DNA from: Actinomucor elegans
Lineage: Eukaryota > Mucoromycota > Mucoromycetes > Mucorales > Mucoraceae
Length of the DNA stretch: 64,000 bases
NCBI GenBank assembly: GCA_026027325.1
Contig: JAMSLZ010000007.1
Coordinates: 372,001-436,000, forward strand
Direction: 5' to 3'
A program made the position numbers and the translations under genes. Positions 1 through 12,834 of this stretch are shown in pieces (positions within the stretch are counted from its first letter, which is position 1; each line of letters begins with the position of its first letter). The notes beneath the pieces were generated by a model, which searched no databases, was not told the DNA's origin, and saw only the letters and a list, made by a program, of their open reading frames with translations.

Positions 1-17
1 TTTCCTCTCTTCAATAT

Positions 18-1638
18 ATGATCATGCCTTGCTTAGGAGCCAGAAAAAAGTCAAACAGTCGCCAACAAAGTACGTCTCTAACTTTAAAGGGTAGCTTCAT
101 GACGCCTAATCATGTAGAACCATCATCGCCAGGTATTAGCGGCCAATCTAAACCGCCAAGTGTAGCTAGTGTTCAACCTTCAGTTCTAGCTCAGATGAAA
201 CAAGAATATAATGAATTAAAGTCGAAGGTACATAAAAATCGATTTGATCTATTACTTGCATATACTCACCGAATCCGCTTTACTCTTTAGAATCAAGAAC
301 ACCTTGATATTATAGCAAAGCAAAAAGCAGAACTGGAGCAATTAAAACAGCAGTTAAAGAGATCAACCCCATCCATATCAGAACGAGAATCCAAGAACGA
401 TGATAGTGCACGAGCTGCACTATTGGATTTGGAAGCTCGCAACAAAGAAACTTTATCTACATTGGCTGAAAAAGAAATGCAGTTGGAAGAAAGCAATAAA
501 AGAATCCAAGAATTGCTAGACAAGCTTGATCATCACCAAGACAATGACTCTGCACTACACTTTACTGAAAAAGAAGAAGGTCAAGAACAAGAGATAAAGA
601 AAACAGATAATGATCATCAGCAACAGCAGCAGCAACAAATGGAAGCAGACAAAGAAAAGGAAGACATGTACCAGCAGTTGGAAGAAAAGGATAGGATGTT
701 GCATGATATGCAAATGAAGCTTGAGGAACTACAGATACAGTGGGAAGCAGAAAGAGCAGAATTGGTTAAGCCTGCCTTGGAGCAAGTCAATGCCCAATTA
801 GAAGAACTAAAAGAAACCGTAAGTACCTATCTTTTTTTGTATCGAAATTGTTGACTAATACTTCTCTTGAAAGAACAAAATCGCCGTGGAAAGACTCACT
901 GAGAAAGAGAATGAATTGGCTGAACTTCGCTCCCAGCTTAATCGAAGAGACAGAAAGCCTAAACAGTCCTTGAATAAAGACCAAGAAAACCAAAGGCGAC
1001 TGAATCGATTGACTATGGATCTTGAGAACGATCGTCTTTTGATTCAAAGACTGGATGAACTAAACCAACAGCTTGAGGTAATTAATTGATCCTTCATTAT
1101 TTCAGCGTGTTGATAACTTACCCACTTAATGAACTAGACGCAAAAGCAAAAGCATGAATCCATTTTGGAGTCACATGCCAAAACCATTGCAGAAAAAGAT
1201 CAAGCCCTTTTGCAGCACCAGAAATCGCTCAAACAACTCAAGATTGCTCATGAAAATGCTACTAAACAGTTGGAACAAGAACAGCTCCATAATCTCAAAA
1301 AACTTCAGCTGCAACATCAAAATGAAATGGCTACATTAAATAAGCGTCTCAAGCAAGCTGAGAGCCAAGCTAAATCCAACATCAATGACGAGCTGGATCA
1401 GATTTTGGTGGAGTTTGAACAGTCTCAGCATAACCACTCAGTGCAAGTGGCTCATCTACAGCAATCATATCAAGAGCAAATTTCTGCTATGCGACATGGA
1501 CAGCAAGCAGAGATCCGAAGCTTGATTGGAAGCGAACAAAACAATAATAACATGTTCAAGCAGCCTGCGTCAATCAATGGCAGTGTTTCCAAATTAAGGA
1601 GCCAAAGCAAGTTTACATGGCCACCCGTTGCCGTTTAA
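18..1638 (+). CDS. Long coiled-coil protein, possibly 5'-truncated by the window
   Basis: Four exons join in phase 0: 18-227, 291-818, 874-1077 and 1138-1638 (stop TAA), giving about 480 residues. Introns are 55-63 nt with GT-AG ends; the second has a CTAATA branch-like site. Residues 1-60 are Ser/Pro-rich and basic. From about residue 55 almost to the end the protein is heptad-rich coiled coil (Glu/Gln/Lys/Leu) with a short poly-Gln run. It ends in a short basic tail, FTWPPVAV. The start is uncertain: there is no in-frame stop between base 1 and the ATG at 18, and TTGCTTAG before base 37 would work as a 3' splice site, so the true N terminus may lie outside the window. I see no catalytic domain. 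The layout resembles a cytoskeletal linker such as a CAP-Gly/CLIP-type protein whose head is off-window, but that is a guess. Exon structure is fairly secure; function is unknown. Confidence 0.65.
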
Positions 1639-3217
1639 AAAAAAAAGTTTCAGTATTATAACACAAGTAAATGACTAGTAGTAGTATAATTTAATATTAA
1701 AGATGATGTTTTTTTTTCGCCTAGCTATCAATAGTAGGCATATTTCTATCAAAGCTATATTAGTGATTGACATTTGAATCACGTCATAAAATAATAGTCA
1801 TGGGTAGCTGCTGACCAACAGGAATATATTTGCACTTGATATCATAACTAGTTTTGTACGTTGTAATATCTTCTTACTGTCTTTAATATCAGCTTTAGAT
1901 AATATTATGGACATGACAAGCGTGATTCGCCTTAATTTTTAACTTATTCTTAGAGTGAGTAGTCATAAAAATCAAAGACTTAACGGAACAACAAGTTCTT
2001 GATATATACGGCATCTTTTTCATCTAATAAACCTTATGGCATTTGCATATTAAAAGTAATTGTTTTGATGGATATCCTTCAATAGAAAACAATTTATAGA
2101 ATCACTACGCTAATATAAGCATTGATTTGAGAATCCTTACATTACAACTGTAACCCTTCTCTCCAAAGGATGTATTTGGAAAATCTGTTCACATTGAATC
2201 CCCCGATAGATACTCCTTGCAATTCCCGCTCGATTGTGGTATGTATCCCCTTTAAGCACAGAAAAACATTATAAAAATGCAAATGCATACTTTGAAACAG
2301 AGCATACAAAGCTGTATCACAAAAAGAATCCTAACAAGGCTTTTATATTGTTAAAGAACTGATAAAAATGTATATCAAGTGCATGCGGATGACGATGACA
2401 GACAAAAAAAAACTCTATATTTTTTAGTCTGAAGCTTGAATCAAAATGCCTATAGAATGACTAAAAGATCATTTAATGCTCTTCTGAGTTTATCGATTTG
2501 GTATTAATAGAAGGCGGTTTTGTGGAATTTTTAGAAATACAGCTATAACTTGAGTATTTTATACAAAATAAGAACCATCAAAAACACTTGTACTTGCTAC
2601 CTAATGTATACATCCTAGCTTTGCGCTCCTTAAAAAAAAGGTAATAATATTTGGAATTTTTGTAGAAATCAAAAATTCCACTTTTCTCGGCCGATAGTAG
2701 CTTAATGCCACATTCTGATGGTTATTATAATATGTTCAAAATTAAGAACTACATTTATTGGGTCCATCATTTAGTTGAAGCGCAACGAGTTTAGTATTAT
2801 TTAAGTGATTGGTAGTAAATTGCATGCATTTTATGTAGATTAGATCTAATAATCCATACATTTCCTTATTTACCCCGACCAAATGTCACATACTCAGTAT
2901 CGATTATGGTGTTATTGATGCTCTTATTAAACAACAAGTTTTGGTAACTGGATTCATATCCTTTTTACTTTGAAATATAGAGGGGTTTCCCTTTGTACTG
3001 ATTAGCGTTCAGCGTCTATCCTGTTATACACAACTATCTTTTTGGACAATTCACGTTTACTGTACTCGAAACTTTCTTTTATATAGATAGCCATGTTTGT
3101 ATGAAAATTGTTCTATTGATCAACGATGCTTTTTATTTATTTTCTAACAATGACATTGTATGTGAGCGAGGTATTAAATATTTAACAAGAATTTTTTTTT
3201 TTAAAAAAAAAAGTAAT
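1639..3217. other. Intergenic spacer with a hairpin and a family-B repeat copy
   Basis: No convincing gene was found. It holds a perfect 11-bp inverted repeat (2652-2662 against 2670-2680, 7-nt loop), one copy of the ~32-bp repeat called family B here (2531-2565) and, at 3191-3212, a T-run followed directly by an A-run. The left part is the 3' flank of the coiled-coil gene and the right end is the 3' flank of NOC4. Confidence 0.6.
2531..2565 (+). repeat. Dispersed repeat family B, copy 1
   Basis: Begins TTAGAAATACAGCTATAACT and continues TGAGTATTTTATAC. This is one of at least four copies in the window of a ~32-bp core of unknown origin. Confidence 0.6.
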
Positions 3218-5232
3218 CTATATTTCCCAAGTACAGGTAGATGGCTTTTCAATAGCCAATGCTGGCTCTTTCTTTCTCTTACGATCAATTTCTGTGTTAA
3301 AGAACTAGTAATGATAGGACACGTTAGTACAAGTATTAAGCTGGTATAGCATAAACTAAAACTTACTGTAGCATAAGTGTGATCCAAGAAATCCTCCAGA
3401 TTATATTTAGGCTTCAAGAACTGTTCTCCAAAGATCTTGGCAAGTGTAGAAACATTAGCGTAATAGTGCTGACTCAATGTTTGAACTTCCCAGAGAGAGG
3501 ACTCGATTGCTTTACATTCGTAAGGATTCAATTCATCCATGCTGAAAGGATCAGTAGCATCATCTACTGCCTTGTTGCTATGAATCAACACCATACATGT
3601 AGGATGGCGCTTCAAGAGGTTGTAAATGAAAGGGATGATGATGACACTGGCTGCAGGTGGCGCAGTTAATGATAAGCGAGCCATACGCTTAATAAATGCT
3701 GCGATTAAACCAGCAGGAAGATATCTATTATGACAGATGTTAATTTTTTCGGATACGTGCACATTTATGAGTTGTTCACTTACGCAGATGATAAGAAAAG
3801 TTCCAACAAACGGAAGAATCGCGATCTGTATTTTACATGCATCAAATTTCTGTCTAGTAAAGAATAGAGTTTTGTATAGAAGTCAGGATAATCCCTATAA
3901 TAATAATAAAAAAGTCAGTATCTATTTGAAAGCATCTGACAGTGGCACTTACAAGTTGTGTTCTGTGATCAAAGTAAATAAGCCGTTCAAAGCTAATAAA
4001 CTGACGGCACCACCAACGTTGTAAGAATCGGTCAAGAAATCCATCAGCAACTTGGGCTCATACATATGAGGCAAGATACGCTTGTGCAAGATTAACAAGA
4101 TCTTTTTGTACATTTCTTCAGTCAATGGCAGCTTCAACAACTTGAGCCAGCAATCTGAAAATCCTCGCTTATGGATACCCAATTGAAGCAAAGGATGCTT
4201 TCTCTTTTTCTTGCCCTTGTTGGTAGGAGTCTCTTCCTCTTCCTCAATATCAGAATCCGATAATAGCCCTTCATCACCTAACAAGTCATCTGACTTGTTG
4301 GATTTAGTGGATTTAGGTTCATATTTGGTGGGATTTACTGTCCAGAATTCATCGATTTCAGAAGCCTCGGTAGGCATAGTGCGGATGCTTTCCAGAATAG
4401 CAAATACATTATTTGCAATCACACGCAGATCGTCTACTTGTTCGTTTTCCTCTGACAATTTCATTTTCTTGTTGTTTTTCGCTTTCAAGATGGTTTCTTT
4501 CTTTTGAGAAGCCTTTTCCATTAATTCACTATACATCCCGAATCAATAATCATGGTAGTTTTCTTTCAACCGTCCTACTTACGCTGCATCCTTCATGAAG
4601 TAATGTCTTAAATCGTCATACACATTCAAGTACTTGTCGACTAGTTCTTTACGCAAATGTTCATTGAAATTGCTGTTACTGATGATTTCCTTGACAATAG
4701 GGCCGTAGATGTTATTGGCAAAGTGATACGATCCATTGGTGTTCATAAAGTTTTCTGATTCAGACTTGATATTGGTAAATAGAATATTTAAAGCAGGCAA
4801 TTGAAGGCCAGGTTCATCACTGGCTAACAAACTACGAACAAAAGCTAAATATTCCACATATTGCTCTCGCAGCCAGGTTTGCACTTTGGCTTTGGCAGAA
4901 TTTTCGTCCACGTTCTTTAACTTGCGTAAATCGCCATTCATCAACAAAGTAGTGAATACACGGTTAAGCGCATGGATAGCAGCATGAGATATCTGCGCAT
5001 TGCTGCTTTTAGCATATTTGAAGATTTCGACAATATTGTTCAAATTCGACTTGTCGCTCAGGCTAGCTTCGAGTGTTCTGATCTTTTGACGGACATCTTT
5101 AAAGTTCTCGGTCTATTCAAAATAAAAAAAAAATAAAAATAAAAAAGAGATAAGTTAAAGATAAGAGGATCAATCGAGCTTTGTATTTACAGTGGCATTG
5201 GGGCCTCTCTTTCTTTTGGCTGGTTGAGGCAT
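3218..5232 (-). CDS. NOC4: NOC4-type nucleolar complex protein (40S ribosome assembly)
   Basis: Six exons on the minus strand: 5232-5191, 5112-4583, 4528-3953, 3894-3784, 3724-3367 and 3304-3218. Every junction keeps phase and the product is 567 residues, close to yeast Noc4 (about 550). In the family, Noc4 pairs with Nop14 for 40S pre-subunit maturation and export from the nucleolus. The match rests on the C-terminal CBF/Mak21-type region: NGLFTLITEHNLDYPDFY across the exon 3/4 junction, then LLDRNLMHVKYRSRFFRLLE, then AAFIKRMARLSLTAPPAA and the PFIYNLLKRHP segment. The N terminus (MPQPAKRKRG) is basic, as expected for a nucleolar protein, and an acidic low-complexity stretch lies mid-protein (SDSDIEEEEET). 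The first exon is only 14 codons and is chosen because it is the only ATG that splices in phase to the conserved body. Confidence 0.88.
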
Positions 5233-6239
5233 TGTGTACAAATGGATCGAAGTATGTCAAGATCTACAGAAAAAAAAATGTTCGAAATCATTTTCCTGCC
5301 AAAATCGCTTTCTCTAAGCCACACAATAAGGCGGGATCTGAATACTATATGAGGTATGGCCTTTTTGCTTGACTTTATGGCTTGCTTTTCAAACGAAAAT
5401 GTAGACTTTCCTATCAGATCAAAACCAAAATAAGGCTTCTAATGAGAATATATTTCAATAAACTTACCAGTAGGCATTAATAAGAAGCAGTTGAAGAATA
5501 GAGTAATATAGATATATTTGGGGTATGCTTTGCTGTTAACCATTGATAAAGATAATATATTCTTCATAATACAGTTAAACAAGGCACCCAACAGATGCAG
5601 AACTTCACTCTAAATATGAGGCATTAACCTGAAGTTATATTTGGCTGAGATTTATCAAGATATCTATTAATTATTAGATCTGGCTTATGCAGAAATATAC
5701 ATACCCTTAGGCCCAAGATTTTCAAAATCTACTGCTGTTTTTGTAAAGTATGAAGGTAGTTAATGTCTGTTCAAAATAAAGTATACCATCTATTATAGCC
5801 ACTATTTGACTGAATTCAATACTTCTCCTATATACTAACGCTTGGTAATAAATTACAAGCTCTTTGAAAAACTCGATCTAATAATCAATAAATCTCTCGA
5901 TCGAACCCGGTTTATAGTCATATCCATGCTCAGAATGAACAGCTGTATTTGCTGAAGCCGTTATTGTATGGTAACGCTGTCAAGTATACTGTGACTCCCG
6001 ATAAATAATTGTAAATCACAAGTATATTTTATATATCATCATCTAGTCATCTCTAAAACTTCCAGCTGGTTAAATGCTGCATTAAATAAATATGATAAAA
6101 AAGTATGATGCATTAAACGAGTTTATTCGACTTAATTCAATCAACATCTTTTCACGTCTATTGATTTATAGAAGCAAGCATTATTACAGCTTAATATTCA
6201 CAACGGCTTTTCTTTACCTTTAAACTAGCTTTTATTTAC

Positions 6240-6268
<29 letters not shown>
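6240..6268. repeat. Poly-A homopolymer, about 29 nt
   Basis: An uninterrupted run of A in the spacer. Exact length may be affected by sequencing error in homopolymers. Confidence 0.9.
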
Positions 6269-6272
<4 letters not shown>

Positions 6273-7120
6273 GCGATTCATGTATACATGAGAAAAAGTT
6301 TAATTAGGCGTACAGTAGACTGTCCGTGAGTGTAATTAGGCAGTTAAATGATGGGCAGTTCAGTTTATGCTCTCCATACTAATGGACTTAAATTTTAAAG
6401 GCATAACAGGTTATTAAAAGCCTGTTTTCCTTGCTATAAACAGCATCTCCTGTATATGTATATGGCATGAAAAACAGCCCTGTTCTCCTTTTCATTAATA
6501 ACTAAAGAGTAATTTGTCGAAGGGAGAGGGAAGCCCTAGGACTATAACGGAAGAAACAGTATTGTCATTGCCAAAGATACTTTAAATCCACGCGACCGGT
6601 TTGATAGTAACCATAGATAGATATAACCACTTAATTATAGCAATAAAGTAAGTTAATTAGATGTGCCCCACTATCTAAATGTGTTGCACTTATGCAAACT
6701 AAATCTCATCTACTGTATTCTAGACGTCCCAGCGCCAAACTATATATAATATGTTTGCTAAATACAGGGCACTGTTAGCCGGGAAGCCGGTTAACTCTTT
6801 CAATTGACTGACGTTACTACATGAAACCGATCGTAGTAGTATCATGACGATACTTGTTAGATCGTCTTTGGCCTCTATCGTCATCATCATCACACTTTTT
6901 CCGGTTAATGGTTCTAGATAGGATAAGAACCTAAAGGATTACGTTTTAAACTTCGCGTTCCTGATATCTTTTTTTTTTTTTTTCAGTGGTCCTCCTTCTG
7001 GTCACGCTCTATTGCTCACGGATGTTTAGAAATAACCTTAATGAGGAGACCGAGATAATGGTAATAATGTTCCAATTGTGCAGGATGCTTAACGAAGTAA
7101 AAGATATCATATCACAGGAA

Positions 7121-7166
7121 ATGATGATAAGATGATGATGATGATGATGTTGATGATGATGATGAT
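7121..7166. repeat. (GAT)n trinucleotide microsatellite
   Basis: Imperfect GAT/ATG repeats with single interruptions (ATAAG, GTT). It is non-coding; apparent ORFs through it are artefacts of the repeat. Confidence 0.85.
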
Positions 7167-7826
7167 AGGCTTGTGTGAATAAAATCTCGGATTCATATCA
7201 TGAAACAAGGCAATTGTAAAAGGAACAAGTCTATAGAAATAGATATACCGATCACAGTTCAGTTTACTCGCATAAGCTGTACATATCTTCGCTTGGTATG
7301 GCGTGATGATAAAGCAATGATTAATTCCACCTTGTGAGTGTAACTGTCCAGGAGCCATGAATCAATCATTTTCTCGGGTATATAGACGGCGCAAGTATTC
7401 AACCAAGGTTTTATATGTACCTTGTTTGCTCCCATCTAGTTAGTTTTGAAAGGTTACCAATTTATTCTAATCAGTATTACACAAAATGTCCCCGGTGCAT
7501 AACAGTTTGGCATAAGAAATATTATGCAATAAGGGCAGTGTACTGGCGGTAGCATACAGTTAAGTGATCTATTATGGTTGTAATTAGCAAAAAGTGGTTC
7601 AGGATAGGTTCGATCAGATCCTTGTTTGCTTCTGAATCATTTCTATATATAAAGAAGATATCTCATTCTATGTATATGTATATATATATATATATATATT
7701 ACGTATAGCCGTTCATTATTCCGGTGTATTAAAGAAAGTCTCTCTTTGATTTGCTATTCTCTTCTCTTCTACTCTTAAAAATAATACAGTTGCTTCTTTT
7801 CTTTTCGACTGATCTACTCGTAAAAG

Positions 7827-9538
7827 ATGTCTAGAGCAAGTACTTCACATAATTACGAATACATACCGAGTTATTCAAACATGTTTCAGCAAATCGCTTC
7901 AGAGTAAAGTGGCATTCATCTAAATACAAGCGCAGATCTTAATTTTCACTATTGTATTATAGACGATTCATACTTAAAATTCGCCAGCAACCTATTCAAA
8001 CTCGCCTCAGTACGAATAATGAAAGAGGTATGTCAACAACAAACAATTTGTATCAAATATTAACATGGATTACACAGACCGTAGACCACTTGACCCTCCA
8101 CCCATTGTTCAAATAGAGCTTGATAACTCGACTGCACAAGAGACACAGTAAGGCAATATGTACTCTAGCATCATAATCATATTTAACGGTTCGTTTAGAG
8201 ACTTTTTACAGAACCCATATCTATTTATGTGTGTTTCACTGGTTCATTCGACTACTCATGAGGATATTATCCATTCTACTCAAAACACTTTATCAGGGCA
8301 AACATCATCATCCATGTATAAGTTAAAGGACATCAATAATCACGGTAATTTGAAGATAGACTTTTGAAAAGTACCTTAGAATTGACTTTTTGTTTATATA
8401 GATGGTGGGTTCTTTGTGTTTGGCGATCTATCTGTCAAACTAGAAGGCCAGTTTAGATTAAAGTTTTCCATGTTTGAGATCTCTAGTTACGGAGCAAGTA
8501 ATTTGAAATCGATTTACTCAAATATATTTCAAGTTTACCCTGCTAAAACGTTCCCTGGTATGTTGGAATCCACGTTTCTTTCACGTTCTTTCTCTGATCA
8601 AGGTGTTCGTATCCGTATTCGCAAGGAACATCGAGTACAAATGTAAATTATATCTGGTTACTGTCCTTGGTTATACTAACTATACTAATCTTTTATATAG
8701 AACCGGCTCTCGTAAAAGAAAGTTGTCATCACAAGATGAAACCCTTGAAAATGAAAGGTCTTACCTTAATCATCTGAGCCCTCCTAATTATGCGCCCTAT
8801 CTATCTTCTCCAGTTATCTATCAGCAGCAGCAAAGATCAGTTCCTTGGTTAGATCACACTTGGAATACACAATCTAGAAGAAAGGGTAGTATAACTAGCT
8901 TAGTGTCAGTTGGCAGTGACAATCGTCATCCTCATCATCATCATTTTTTTCAGCATATTGATCGCAAGCCTAGCATTCCTTTCTCACCACCACATCAATC
9001 GTATGATCACTATCGTCCATCTATCAGCAATCTAGAGCATTATTACCATTATGAGAAAGCGCATCATTCATACCAGCACCACCAGAATAGAACAAACATG
9101 ATACCTTCACCCCCTCCTCAATCATCTTTATTTAAACCAGAAGGCAGAATATCAAATTTGAAGGATGTATTACCACCACGAAGGCAATCAACAGGGCCAA
9201 GTCTCTATTATCGGCCTTCTGACGCGTCTGTTCATCATCATTCGAATGCATCACGTCGATTGTCTTTGCAACAATATAGTCCAAGGCTTTTACATCCTCC
9301 TCCTCCATCTGGATCACAACCTCATAGATCTCCATCAAATCGTGCAGAGGTGATCCATTTACCTCCCTTAAGATCGATGATACCCAATAGTAGTTTAGTA
9401 CAACAAACGTCAAGGCAGGCACAGGGCGGCATTGTAGAAGTAGATGCAGCAGTAGCCATGATGCAACTTGCTTCTCGACGTCAAAAGAAGCAGCAGCAAC
9501 AGCAGCAGCAGCAGCAGCAAGCTACATCAGCAAGCTAA
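7827..9538 (+). CDS. Velvet-domain transcriptional regulator
   Basis: Six exons (7827-7903, 7963-8027, 8078-8147, 8199-8344, 8402-8642, 8701-9538) give 478 residues with every phase consistent. The velvet fold covers roughly residues 25-205. Recognisable pieces are [15 protein letters not shown], then [15 protein letters not shown], then [15 protein letters not shown], then [20 protein letters not shown] and the closing [14 protein letters not shown] basic stretch follows directly (TGSRKRKLS), a plausible nuclear signal. The remainder is low-complexity: His/Tyr/Pro/Ser-rich, ending in poly-Gln. Velvet proteins (VeA, VelB, VosA families) form NF-kappaB-like DNA-binding dimers controlling sporulation, light response and secondary metabolism in fungi. 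Which subfamily this belongs to cannot be settled by eye; the long C-terminal tail is unlike the compact VelB. It converges on the EngB-like gene with 213 bases between stop codons. Confidence 0.88.
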
Positions 9539-9751
9539 TCTATGACAATCGTAAGGTCTGGTACCCTGCTGTTTACAGATCAATTAATGCTGTTTTCTTT
9601 ATGTCCTTTTTATATGTACAGTCTTTTTTTTTTCTTTTTTGTTTTTTTTTTTTTACTTCTACAGTTATTTATGTATGTTTTCTCGCGTACCTTTCGCCAA
9701 GGACATTTTAGTTCTTTAAATAGTCGCTTTTATGCACAAATAATAGTTTTA

Positions 9752-11007
<1,256 letters not shown>

Positions 11008-11807
11008 TGTACTAAAGAGATCGATGAAATAAAGAGAAAAGCAGGCCTCAATGGACAAAGTGCCGCTTGGGCGCTAGTTGATTAATTTTTTCTGGGGCGC
11101 TGTCAAAATATTCACTGTTGAGCTGTTTTCCAATAAGCATGCAATAAAAATAACATCCATTTCAGTTTTATCAGAGGTACTACCTCACTCTGAATACAAG
11201 TCAACTAATTGAGTGCGGCTTTTAACCGACTTCAGGAAAGAATTTTTACGTTTCTTCAATCTGATTGTCATATTTTGCAAACTTGGAGCTTAGGCACTGA
11301 AATTTGTACCTATCTTTCATGACAGAGAGCAAATCTAAACTCTGTATTTTTAACAAATTGGCAGATATTTTCAAATGGTCTAGCATTTGTAAAAATAAAA
11401 AAAAAGAACTATAGGAAGATCTTGTTAGATATTAGAAGAACGTTGTAGTGTTGAGTCCATCTAGCAAAAGCGGATTTCAACCTATGCATATGGAAATATA
11501 TGTATATAGAAGATAATCTAGCATTCTATGCTTTCACCAAAACTCAAAATTAGATATTAGTTTGTATTAAAGCGTTGTGCGAGAGGAAGTAATAGATAGA
11601 TCTGTCAAGGATTCTCTGGGATAAATTTAATTTAATTTTTCAGTTATGCGTAGATGTTTTTTTAGGGAGGTTTGTTTTATATGAAAAGCGCTAGAAAAAA
11701 AATTGTAAAATGGTGCATCTCACAATTGGTATATGCTGCGGGATTTCGCAATTTTATGTCTCTGACTTTTAAATAAGAAAGGCCAATCGTTGAGTCTTGA
11801 AAAGTTG

Positions 11808-11840
<33 letters not shown>

Positions 11841-11970
11841 TATGAAATAATAGATGACAAATAAGTGTCATTACCCAAAATGTAGAGATATAGTAACATA
11901 CTTTACATAGAATCAACAGGTATCGCTAATAATTGAAAGATATACTGTTTAAAGTGTCTTTAGGACCTTT

Positions 11971-12003
11971 TAGAAATGCAGCCACAACTCGAATATTTTA
12001 TTT
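11971..12003 (+). repeat. Dispersed repeat family B, copy 2
   Basis: Begins TAGAAATGCAGCCACAACTC and continues GAATATTTTAT. It matches the copies at 2531, 52785 and 62521. Confidence 0.6.
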
Positions 12004-12834
12004 AAAAAAAATACGTCAACATATCCTGAAATACACCTATCAGAGTTACTATTGATTAAAGTAAAAAGAGGATACTATACAGTAATTGTAAGCTTCAAAT
12101 TATATAGGCCTTATATAATTTCTGCTGATCTCTTGAGCTCCTGGCAGATCCACATTGAATTCATGCGCAGAATGAATTGCAGTATCTGCAAGATACGCAT
12201 TTTAGTAAACAACGCCTCAAATACAGTGTTATGAACACTAGCATTACTACTACTATTATTAAATCGCGAACATTTCGTACAAATAATAATGTTTACTTAT
12301 TTCAAGATCTTTCGGCTAATCTTGGTACAAAGTCAAACCAATTGTTTTCTCTACGTTCAAGATGAGTTGCATGTGATGAAACGTTACATTTGCTCTATTC
12401 AATAGTTTTTTTTTTTTTTTTTTTTTACCTTGCACTAATTCACTTGCGACGAAAAAATGGTTTTGATCAATATAACTAAACGGAGCAGTTAAGGCATTGA
12501 GAAATGTTTCAAGGGTTAGTAATACAGACAAGGTCATCCCTTGCAGTTTGTCATATCTAGGATGTAAAGAAGGTCATACAATAAAAGATCACCTTACCAT
12601 AGCCTCATATTAAGTGCATTTAGAACTTTTATATAGAGGTTTTAAAACTTGCAGGCCAGTGTATGTTTTGTGTTTTCCTTAGACATGAATGAACGTGTCC
12701 TTTTCATCTAACGCCTTTTATGGTATACACACCACTATGGTTATAGATAGAAAATTATCCAAACTGGAGCATGCATTCACTGCGTGTATATTGAATCATT
12801 GATATTTGTATCACGATTAAACGCCCACATAACT

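Larger units (their letters stand above)
5233..7826. other. Long AT-rich spacer with homopolymer and microsatellites
   Basis: No gene is recognised in these 2.6 kb. Contents: an A-run of about 29 (6240-6268); a (GAT)n-like tract near 7121-7166; an (AT)n tract near 7676-7700; and a fragment near 5918-5945 resembling the dispersed family A (reverse orientation, core TTCATTCTGAGCATGG). The last ~200 bases are CT-rich (CTCTTCTCTTCTACTC) and are probably the promoter and 5' leader of the velvet gene at 7827. Confidence 0.6.

Noticed and set aside
7107..7358. 83-codon minus-strand frame with Ile repeats
   Set aside because: The isoleucines are the GAT microsatellite read in reverse.
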